Origin: Gnetum montanum
Taxonomy: Eukaryota; Streptophyta; Gnetopsida; Gnetales; Gnetaceae
Length of the DNA stretch: 31,981 bases
Assembly (NCBI GenBank): GCA_015680685.1
Contig: MNCI01004533.1
Span: forward strand, 2,298-34,278
Direction of reading: 5' to 3'
Part shown: positions 20,861-29,100 of the stretch, one piece after another
How the letters are laid out: each line of letters starts with the position of its first letter
Position numbering within the stretch: position 1 is the stretch's first letter
Made by a program: the position numbers and the translations under genes
The notes under the pieces: generated by a model
Seen by the model: only the letters and a program-made list of their open reading frames with translations
Databases searched by the model: none
What the model was told of the DNA's origin: nothing

Positions 20861-22850
20861 ACAAAACCTTTTCATGAGTTTAGGACAACCAAGACACATG
20901 CTACCTCTGTAGGTGGGCAACTTGGCTCATTATTTTGGATCTCCTCCTCCAACTCTGTCATGGGAAAGATGGCCACCTCTGCTAACTATTGAAGGCCCTT
21001 AGTTCTTTCTAAATTTTTGTTTTACATGTTTTTGTTTTGCACATTTCTTTAATCTTTCTTATTTTTGTTTTACACTATTGTTCATATTATTACCATTTCC
21101 TTATGTGATTACTTTATTTTGTTTGTCCCCCAATAAGTGTTCATGATGGTGGCATGAATAATACCATATTTATTGCTAATGTTTGGGTTTTACCTTTGAA
21201 ATATGATGTTGATATTAAGGTATGGTTCTTTTGATTAAACAGGTAATGAGTCCATGTCGTCTATGCATCCATAAAATCCTATGGTCTCCCTTGGCTTGGA
21301 ACTGTACAGTCCCTTTCTATAATAAAATTATTAATGAATTGGTGGTTGGGTATTTTTCAAACTAAGGAAAGACTCACAGGATGAAAAGGGTGCGACTTCA
21401 AGGGGATTCGATGTAGTTGTGCTAACTATTCTCTTGAGTGCTCGAAGGCTTTTTCTTTGGGTTTTCTGCCATTCCTATGATTCATCAAATATCTGAAAGT
21501 TGAGTACATAAAAATAAGTATTTTCATGGTGTGGTTGTCATGCAAAAAACACAAAAAAAAATGTGAGAATTCAAAGCACACCCCTTAGACACAATAATGA
21601 TCTTGGGCTACACGCACTAGTTATGGAACTGGAAAGACATGTTACCCATGCTTAAAGGTTCCCTCTAAGTAAGGCCCTTTCTCACTTCTTGATTCTCCAT
21701 CTCACTCTCCTTGAAATGGTGGTGAATTTTTGTAGAGGCATTTTTGTTGCTTCAAGAGGATAGGTTGGTCAAATGTGTTGATGCGAGGTCATTGAATGTG
21801 GTTTGTTGAGCCTGGATTTGGAATGAGTTCTACTTGGTCACATTAACCATAAAACACACATAAGGGACTTTACACAACCTTCTTCTTGGGTTTCCATTCC
21901 ATTCTCCCCTCTCCACCTTTCTTTTCCATTTTCACCTCATTGCCAGTTTTATCATTAGTCTATATCTTGGTTGATGAATTGTTTTTCCTTGGTTAATTCT
22001 TGTGGGTAAAAACTCTTGCTTCCAAATGAAATTCCTAGAGCCTATGGACTCTTTGGTTTGTGGGTCTATCAAGGCATCAAGGGCATGCACCTGCTTTAGG
22101 GAGGACCCATTGGCATTCCTTTTTGGTGCATTTGTTAACTTCTTTTCCTTAAACATTTCCTACAATCAACAATTTTTTGTTTCATCCACATCCATGAAAT
22201 TCATTTTATTGGCATTTCCATTATTGCTTTTTCTCCATCTTTCTTATTCCTTATCTTTTTCCATCCTATCACTATTGGAGGTTCACTTTTAGTCATGGGG
22301 GCCCTGGCATGAATTTTTCAATTTTTCCTAACCCCTACACCTTAGGTAGTCACCAATGTTAAATCTTTAGAATTAGTATTTGCCATAACCACAACCCAGC
22401 CAATGCACTTTACATCGAGGAAAGGTATCAACTGCATTGTGATTTATCTACCCTCACTCATTTGTGACTGTGTTGTGTGTGTAGATGGTGATCATACAAC
22501 AATGGACTGGGCTTGGAGGAAACACTTAGGATGAACCAAAACTAGAGCATTTACAAAAGGAGCAAGATTGGTGGTATGGCTATGGATAAACAACGGAAGA
22601 CGCAATCTTGGCGTCGGTAGCAACACACCTTATTCTTTTTCTCTCTCCTTCTCTTCCAGCTTCCAAATAAAGGCTGGATGTCATTTATGTACAGTGTTCA
22701 CCTCAGTGGTCATGAATACTAATGCTGTCATGAATTTTATTGTTGATCTGTTCACTGGGCACGCTGAGTATGTCACCCTGTTCCACCATCAATGGTCATT
22801 CAGTCAATAATCCCATACCTTCTCAATATTTTGTAAGGAACTCAAGGATG
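20861..22850 (+). other. 3' noncoding region of the gypsy element
   Basis: About 2 kb between integrase and the 3' LTR with no recognisable protein. No env-like frame with credible features was found. Short frames such as 22002-22292 are low-complexity hydrophobic and not conserved. Parts align with the minus-strand element at 26556-28640: the stretch with 'caaagcaca-cccttagacacaataatg' at 21576-21602 and 'gggctac-cgcactagttatgg' at 21605-21628 matches the reverse complement of 28000-28060. The region is therefore a shared part of the family and may hold packaging or 3'-end signals (inference). Confidence 0.7.
22286..22300 (+). repeat. Internal copy of the polypurine-tract motif
   Basis: CTTTTAGTCATGGGG at 22286-22300 repeats the motif found at the 3' LTR border (TTTAGTCATGGGG, 22859-22871), 570 bp upstream of it. 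Confidence 0.5.
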
Positions 22851-22856
22851 AGTTTT

Positions 22857-22874
22857 CATTTAGTCATGGGGTTA
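22857..22874 (+). promoter_or_regulatory. Polypurine-tract region at the 3' LTR border
   Basis: CATTTAGTCATGGGGTTA immediately precedes the LTR start TGATGA. The minus-strand element at 25587-31981 has a near-identical border (…TAGTCATGGGGGTA then TGATG). Upstream, both also share AACTCAAGGATGAGTTTT (AACTTGAGGATGAGTTTT in the other). The site would prime plus-strand DNA synthesis; the purine core is short (ATGGGG). Confidence 0.65.
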
Positions 22875-23704
22875 TGATGAACCGCGATATCGGGACCACG
22901 ATATCTCATTTGCGATATCAGGTCTATGATGTTGGATCCAACCATGCGATGTCAAAAACTTGATATTGGGGCCTGTCTCCTTAGCTATAAATAAGAGGCA
23001 ACACCCTTGGTTTTCACATTAGACAGTTAGTCCCTTAGCCGAAATCTTGCCATTTCCCCCAGAGTTAGAATTATTTCTACGTGCCTGGCGTAGGAGTCAT
23101 AGAGTGAACAGATCTTTATTTGAGCATTATGTACTTGAGCACACTTTGTGTGCAGTAATAAAGATGAAATTTATGATAAACCTTGTAGCATTCAGAATAG
23201 ATTAATTAGCGTTAATTATTATTTAATTCTTTCCTAGTTGATTAATGATTTCTCTCACCCTACGACTCTCTTAGTTAAATACACTCAGTACAACCGCTTC
23301 AAGCATGTGTGTAGCACTTGGTAACCCAGTGACGATTAGCATTTGGTAATCCCAGCAGCGTTGCACTAGTTCAGGATGTGTATGGAAAGTGGGAATGGAT
23401 ACTAGTGTTAGGAGTAATTAGAACTTAGCTAGTGAGTAGTTAAATTAGATTAGTTACTTAGTAATCTCTCTCCCCCTCCTTACTAGCTTAGGATGTAAAA
23501 CATATAAAAGCTATAAAAATCATATGCCTCAAGCTTACTTAACCATACAATCATGATATACAAGTAAGTTTGAGAAGACAAAGATTAACCAACCCATTAT
23601 TATTCCACAAAGGTGCATAGGCACTTAGTCCTTGGAATTCGACCGGATCATGTGTGAAACACATATTTGTATGGTTGAGCGTAGGGGTACCTCGCTGCTC
23701 ATCA
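22875..23704 (+). mobile_element. 3' LTR of the nested gypsy element
   Basis: Complete 830-bp LTR starting TGATGAACCG and ending CTGCTCATCA, a 6-bp terminal inverted repeat, followed directly by CTCTC. TATAAATA at 22986-22993 and AATAAA at 23157-23162. The last 90 bp contain 'tccttggaattcgacc' and 'atttgtatggttgagcg-aggggtac'. The latter is also recognisable near the U5 end of the minus-strand LTR at 25587 (atttgtatggctgggc), which supports common ancestry. Confidence 0.92.
22986..22993 (+). promoter_or_regulatory. TATA box in the 3' LTR
   Basis: TATAAATA 111 bp inside the LTR. It could drive readout into the copia 3' end and flanking DNA if the LTR were active. There is no evidence for activity. 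Confidence 0.55.
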
Positions 23705-23709
23705 CTCTC
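23705..23709 (+). repeat. Right target site duplication CTCTC
   Basis: Exact copy of 14198-14202, abutting the LTR end TCATCA. Copia sequence resumes right after it. Confidence 0.9.
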
Positions 23710-23885
23710 CTTGAAGAACTTACCTTGCAATTTGAAGTGCGAGAAGACTATAAAGATTACAAAAGGAGTTTGATGTTGTGTTTGGAGAAGGAGCCTTCCA
23801 ACATAATTGTCATCTTTCTTTCACTTCATATTGTTTGCATAAAGCATGAAAGAATTGAGACAAAGATAAAGTATGAATTAAGAAT
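23705..23885 (+). pseudogene. 3' end of copia pol and polypurine region after the insertion
   Basis: When joined in frame with the sequence left of the insertion, it continues the RNase H C-terminal tail (LKNLPCNLKCEK...) for about 25 codons, then runs to a purine-rich stretch (agaattgagacaaagataaagtatgaattaag) just before the 3' LTR at 23886. The long-looking frame at 23632-23898 straddles the gypsy LTR and this segment and is not a gene. Confidence 0.7.
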
Positions 23886-24335
23886 TGCTAGATGGTAATT
23901 CATACATTGTCTTGATTTATAAGTTGTTGTTATGATAAGTAAGTTGAGTTTTAAGTATGTGTGTCTTATGATTTGTAAGGTAATTATATGAGTTAGTTCT
24001 TACGATTCATAAAGTATTCATAAGATTAATGCATATTAACAATTGGTAACAGTGTTATATTAGTTATGACAAGTTGTGACCCATCATCATGTTAAAGATC
24101 TAGCAAGTATCAAGTTAGTATGAAGAGTACAGAGATAAGAAGTTAATAAGGAGTATAGTTATTTGTAATGAAGAAAAAAATTATTACAACCAAAAGGTCT
24201 AAGAATACAAAATTGCAAAAAGAATTTATTTGAAGAAAAGAAAATATTTTTTATCACAAAATTTCTTTATTGAAATTTTAACGTATTACAAAACCTTGTA
24301 AAGCACTTTCTAATGATACTATGTTAACTTTAATA
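23886..24335 (+). mobile_element. 3' LTR of the copia element
   Basis: Starts TGCTAGATGGTAATTC (the partner starts TGTTAGATAGTAATTT) and ends ...CTTTAATA (partner ...CATTAACA). The terminal CA has changed to TA. Followed by GGTAG, the right target duplication (GGTAA at 9885-9889). Confidence 0.88.
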
Positions 24336-25586
24336 GGTAGTCACAGCACAAGAAAGAAATACATGTAACTCATCTTTAAGGGCTTTTGATCTACACAACC
24401 TAAAAATTCACTCTTCTTAGGGGAATTGAATTGGTCTTTAACTTTCAATTATTATGATATAACACACATTAATACCATCCTTTGCACTCGCACCATGCAC
24501 TAAATTTTATTGGCATACCTATCAGCATAATGTTGCATTGATAAGGGTTTGACAGCCCCTCCCCAAACATTGCATTGATATATTGTAATTATTATTACTA
24601 TTTTTATTGCCATTTTTATGTCATAGTAGAAACATTTATGTCCTTCACTAATGATGACAATTTTTTTAAGAATGCCATTCTTTTACTATAAAATTTTTTT
24701 AATGAAGCTTCTCTTGCAAGGTAAATTTCTTGAAGGGATAAATTTTTGACCTTGGAAGAGGTTGTGCTATGATCCCCTATGTCTTTTACTTCAAAAAAAT
24801 ATTCATTATTTGAATAGTAAAAATATAATCATCATCATCATTCTATTTTTACTTCTACTCTATAGCACTGAGCTATAAAATTTAATGAATATTGACATGA
24901 ACCTTTGTTTCACTTATTTTGGGTTCCAGCACCCCCTTCAATTATCCTATTTTTACTATTTAAATAGTAAAAATATAATGTTTTAATAAAATTAATATTT
25001 GAAGATACCAAAATTTTTGACATTCTTAAAAGACATTGTCGTAACCTAGAAATTTTCATAAATTTAATTATTTAATTTAATACATATGATTAATTATTTA
25101 ATATTATCAAATGAATTATTAAATTTTTTGTTGTTATTAGTTTCCTACATAAGTGAATACAATATGCTTGGTACAGTATTTTGTTAAAATTTTATATTCT
25201 TTATTTTACTACTATTAAAGCTTAGTCATAGATCTTACAAATATTTTATGATTAAATACTAAAATTTAATTATCCTCGGAAGTTTTCTATTTTTAATAGT
25301 TATCATGCCTTTACAAATATTTGGCTATACATACTTTATCGTTTATGCACATTTAGTTATGTACATTCAATCTTTACTATGCAAATTCAAGTATGTATAT
25401 TTTTATTTCATTATGCATATATGATTATATAATACTTTGTTCATGAAGCAATTTTGAACCCTTACCCTACCCAAATAGTATCCCTTGCTACTTTTTGTTA
25501 TTAAACTAGAATTTGGATTTTATTCTTAATTATAATACAATGTTGCATAAATCATCATGGTTAAGGAAGTACCTTAGGATGATGTT
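24336..25586. other. AT-rich spacer between elements, no gene seen
   Basis: No recognisable protein on either strand and no match to the LTR elements of this window. It contains (ATC)n around 24829-24842, two copies of 'attt-aatagtaaaaatataat' 150 bp apart (24808-24829 and 24958-24979), and a long palindrome. The right end (atgtt, 25582-25586) is the presumed left target site of the minus-strand gag-only element, whose partner is outside the window. Probably old intergenic DNA, possibly a decayed DNA-transposon remnant. Confidence 0.55.
24948..24975. repeat. 28-nt perfect palindrome
   Basis: Centred on TTTAAA at 24959-24964, with arms TATTTTTACTAT and its complement ATAGTAAAAATA. The right arm is repeated 150 bp upstream at about 24813-24826. 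Could form a cruciform or be the inverted end of a small DNA element. Confidence 0.85.
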
Positions 25587-26538
25587 TGATGAGCGACGGG
25601 TATCCCCTGTGCCCAGCCATACAAATTATGAGTGTTCATGCACAACCGAATCAGATTTCATGGATTGGACTAGTTTGGCATCTAGATCATTAAGTATTGA
25701 TTGCAATTCATTGTCTTCCCACTTAAACTAGTGGTAGCTTTGTCATGTATAATTTAGGCCAAAGTGAGACATATGATCGTTAATGTTATTGCGACTTCAT
25801 ACTACTCCTAATAAGAATAAAGAAATTAATTATTTAATCTAATTAACAATAATAAGATAAATACTAAACTAGCCTATGGGCAATGAGTGTCTATTCCTAG
25901 CTTGCCATACACATCTTGAACTCATGTATCCACTACTAGGATTACCAAGCATTATGCTACTAGGTGAACCAAGCAATGACATTGTTGGGGTTACCAAGTG
26001 AATACATGATATGATCGAAATTGGTCATGCTCATTCCACTAATTTATTAATATGCATGGAAACATAAATATTAACTAAGTACATGGAGTAATTTAATCTA
26101 AGTCAAACCGCTACAATGAATAAGAATGAATCTTGATCTTATTGTTGTTCATGAAATGTGTCTAGGTACATTGCCACTTGAATAAGATGTCATACAACTA
26201 ACTCAGATCCACTATGTGAGCACTCACTAACTATTCTCCAAGAATATAGAATAAAATTTCAAGGGTTTAGCTACTCTATTGATAAAATATGTTAAATACA
26301 TTGTAGCAACATGCATATTTATAGGCAAAGGTAGACATAACATTGACACATATATGTTGATGCATCATCCCATACGTCGATGGGATCATGTCAATAGGTA
26401 CACATTGACACAACTATGATATCACAAATGCGATGTAGTAGCTCACAGAGATGCATTGACAAGGATGCTACAACGTAGGTGCAATGTAGTATCAACAACA
26501 TTACATCTACAATATCTCAGCCAACTAATGCTGCATCA
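25587..26538 (-). mobile_element. 3' LTR of the minus-strand gag-only element
   Basis: 952 bp. The minus strand starts TGATGCAGCA at 26538 and ends CGCTCATCA at 25587. The inner part matches the partial 5' LTR at 31502-31981 closely (same 'gggtatccc', 'ttggcatctagatcattaag', 'aaagaaattaattatttaatctaattaacaat' and 'aaactagcct' blocks). TATAAATA lies at 26323-26316, 215 bp from the 5' end, further in than in the sister LTRs (65-111 bp), so U3 is longer by roughly 100-150 bp. Confidence 0.88.
26316..26323 (-). promoter_or_regulatory. TATA box of the LTR 25587-26538
   Basis: TATAAATA on the minus strand, then TGCATGTTGC. Same octamer as the other four LTR promoters here. Confidence 0.55.
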
Positions 26539-26556
26539 TACCCCCATGACTAGCTA
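26539..26556 (-). promoter_or_regulatory. Polypurine-tract region (minus strand)
   Basis: The minus strand reads GCTAGTCATGGGGGTA next to the LTR start TGATG, preceded by AGGATGAGTTTTTA. Near-identical to the border at 22857-22874. Confidence 0.65.
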
Positions 26557-28645
26557 AAAACTCATCCTCAAGTTAATAGGATAGGACTGAGCTTCCCTTA
26601 CAAAAAATTAGGAAAGTATGGGGTTATTAACTAATACTAACTACTAACTAACTCTGATTGCCACATTGCAAAATTTTATTCAAGTGGATGTATTACAAAA
26701 TGAAAAAAATGATTGGATAGACATTGAATATTACAAAATTTTCAGATGTCTTCAAAAATCTACTGAAGATGATTCTTCTTATTGCTACTAGTAGTGGCAG
26801 ACTTCCAACATTGATTGTTATGTCAATGCTTCTTTGGTCATGTAAAACATTCTTGAAGGATGGACTGAAATTTCTTCTCACTATCCCATGGATTAAGCAA
26901 TCATGTGATGTTTGAGTTGTTATCCTATATGTGATACTATTTGTCCATGGGGATATCCTCTGTTGTCCCTCTCTTAGCTCCATTTCCATGCCTAACAAAA
27001 GACTTTCTTTCTTAGGTGTCCCTTTTAGCATCACCTATAATCACCAAAGGATCAACATTATTTTTGGTAAACTTTCCTTAATAACTAACCCTTTTTAGAT
27101 CCCTTAGTTTGCATTTAAGCACAAGGTGATGATAGCATACTATACCCAAGGCTATAAGGAAACTAAAATCATCAAGATGTTCAAATTATTATTATTTGTT
27201 ATCATAATGTTCAAAAATGGGATGTTAGAAGAAATTCAAAGCAGATATTCTTAGCCCTCATGACTAATAAGCATAACTCTAGAAGTGCACAAGTTTTCAA
27301 ATAATTGAAACCAAAGGCATAATTCACAAGATGGCCAAGAAATTTTGAATTTGAAGAATATGGAAATATAAAAGTAGGAAAATTTAATTGAAACTAGTAA
27401 TAAGTAGTTCCAAAATCATGCATAAATTCAAAGAAATATTCACTGATGTTCTAGAAGATGTGAAGGTTAGTTCAAAGCCATGATCAACAAAAGTTATGCA
27501 AGTGGGTTCTCCCCAAAGCAGGCTCCTACTGTAATGTCCTTTCATAACCACTTCTATAGATGTCTATGGGCATCCTAAAAGTTAAATGTAGACCATGCCT
27601 TTGTTCCAAAAAACACACAATTGCCTTGGTTGGGATGTTGTACCATACTATACAAAACCATTGGGCTCATAATCACATGTAGCAATGAGGTGAATAATAA
27701 AATATGAAGGGATTGTAGAGATGGGGATGTAAGGTGCTTTACCATGTCAACAATAGGTTCTTGTGTCAAGTGTAATTAAAATGATCATCATGCCTATCCA
27801 TCCAAGTTTGATACCAGGTCCATATTATTAATAGTGACCTCGCATTGATGTGTTCCTTCTTGTTGACCATAATGAATCCACAACCACCACTAAGAATAAT
27901 CATCACTCCAAAAAGATAAGAAAAGAGAAGAAGGAAGGAAGGGCCTTAGTTAAAGGGATTTCTTTAGGCATAGGTAACATGTCTTTCTAGCCCCATAACT
28001 AGTGCTTGTAGCCCATTATTGTGTCTAAAGGATGTGCTTTGAATTTCCATTTTGTTTTTTTTATTTGAATTTTATATATTTTTTGAAATGGGAACCACAC
28101 CATACAAAGAAATAGCTTCCTATTTATTGGTCAATGGAGGAGTGATGACACATTCCTAGAGAAGTCATAAACCACACAAAGGAAGTTAAGAAGAGAACCC
28201 AACAAATCTCCTTGAGGTCACATCCTTTACCATTCCCACTTGGTCTTTTCCTCTTTCTTCCTACAATGATCATTAACTAATTCTAGTTTCATGAAAGAAG
28301 AACAAAATTTCTTTCATGATAAAAGACCTTTTTATTTAGAGAACTAGAGGGATGGATGAGGTGGTCTCACTGCTTCATGCAATTACTTACCCAATCATCT
28401 TGATAGCATAGCATAAAAATCCAACACATAGCATTGACTTTTACATTATGACTGGCAATATTATTAATGAAAACATGAAGAAATAACTTAAGAAAAAAGA
28501 AAATTATAAAGAAATGAAAAACATTTTAAGAATTAGAAGATGGTAAAAGAAATGGAAAAATGATAAAAAATTGTAAAATAAAAAAGTAAAAAGTACTTAT
28601 TAGTTCTTGCACCAAGATGGGGCATCTCCCCCATGACTAATCTTA
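26557..28645 (-). other. 3' noncoding region of the gag-only element
   Basis: Reverse complement aligns in blocks with 20940-22870 of the full element. 'gtcatgggggagatg' at 28640-28625 equals gtcatgggaaagatg at about 20957; 'gacctcaaggagatt' near 28220 equals gacttcaaggggatt near 21391; 'atggtgtggtt' near 28100 and the 'cacaataatggg' block near 28020 also match. No recognisable protein on either strand. Small frames such as 26693-27034 and 28633-28914 look incidental. Confidence 0.7.
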
Positions 28646-29100
28646 TGGATGAGCATTCAGAAAATGGACTGCATCCCTTGGCTATACACCACAATTTTTC
28701 CATTTATCATCTTTGTCGATTTAATCGTTCACATGGTAGCACATCTAACATCAATGATAATCTCATTTCGACTAGGAGACATATCTTCAATTGGACTTCT
28801 AGGTATTTCCTTTTTAGAGAGTCTAGATGTGTTTCCTTCCTCTTCTTGATTTTGTCTCTTAATTCATGGGTATCCTTATTTAATATGTTTTGTTGTTGTA
28901 TAGTTATAGTGTAATATGTCTACATCTAAGTTCTCTATTTGATCCATTTCCTTAAGTCTAGAACTAATAAGTGGATCATTTCATTTTCAAGCCACTGGGT
29001 GTCTTCTGGTTTAGTGGCTAATGCATAGACTTTTTTTCACTCACACACTTATTTTTGAACTTTATGGTGGATCAGTATAGGAGTTGTGTTAATATTTTGA
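28646..29100 (-). other. Unassigned spacer between gag and the 3' noncoding region
   Basis: Does not align convincingly with gag or pol of the full element. Minus-strand frames contain a protein-like run, TKPEDTQWLENEMIHLLVLD near 29010, followed by a charged Lys/Glu/Arg-rich stretch. The string agaagacacccagtggct resembles agaagacacctagtggct at about 17869 in the protease-RT connector of the full element, so part of it may be the scar of a pol deletion. Confidence 0.45.

Larger units (their letters stand above)
14203..23704 (+). mobile_element. Ty3/gypsy (Athila/Tat-like) retrotransposon nested in copia
   Basis: A 9.5-kb element with LTR termini TGATGA...TCATCA, gag, protease, RT, RNase H, integrase (D,D-35-E), a 2-kb 3' noncoding stretch, a polypurine-type tract and a 3' LTR, flanked by CTCTC on both sides. 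The order (RT before integrase), the PIIMGRAWLS protease tail and the pre-RT connector place it in the Athila/Tat group, and the primer site of its relatives is tRNA-Asp type. Its own primer site is missing where the single N (14825) interrupts the 5' LTR. It is the least decayed element in the window but carries stops in every domain. Confidence 0.93.
9890..24335 (+). mobile_element. Ty1/copia retrotransposon, decayed, split by a nested gypsy element
   Basis: Two LTRs in the same orientation (9890-10345 and 23886-24335) flank a primer site, gag, protease, integrase, RT and RNase H in the copia order (integrase before RT). The flanking 5-mers GGTAA (9885-9889) and GGTAG (24336-24340) are a target duplication with one mismatch. 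Removing the 14203-23704 insertion and one CTCTC copy leaves about 4.9 kb, a usual size for a copia element. No long frame is open, so the element is dead. The LTR pair has many substitutions and small indels, so it is old and older than the element nested in it. Confidence 0.92.

Noticed and set aside
22002-22292. 96-codon hydrophobic frame in the gypsy 3' noncoding region, possible env-like product
   Set aside because: Low-complexity Phe/Leu/Ser content from a pyrimidine-rich stretch. No signal of conservation in the related region at 26557-28645, and no env features such as a cleavage site or splice context.
23632-23898. 88-codon open frame near the copia 3' end
   Set aside because: It crosses the gypsy LTR end, the target duplication and the copia 3' LTR start, so it is a chance frame created by the insertion.
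24336-25586. Host gene or exon between the copia element and the minus-strand element
   Set aside because: No frame with protein-like composition, no splice-consistent coding signal and strong AT bias.
26693-27034. 113-codon minus-strand frame in the 3' noncoding region
   Set aside because: No recognisable motif, no counterpart in the related 3' region of the nested element; length is within chance for AT-rich DNA.
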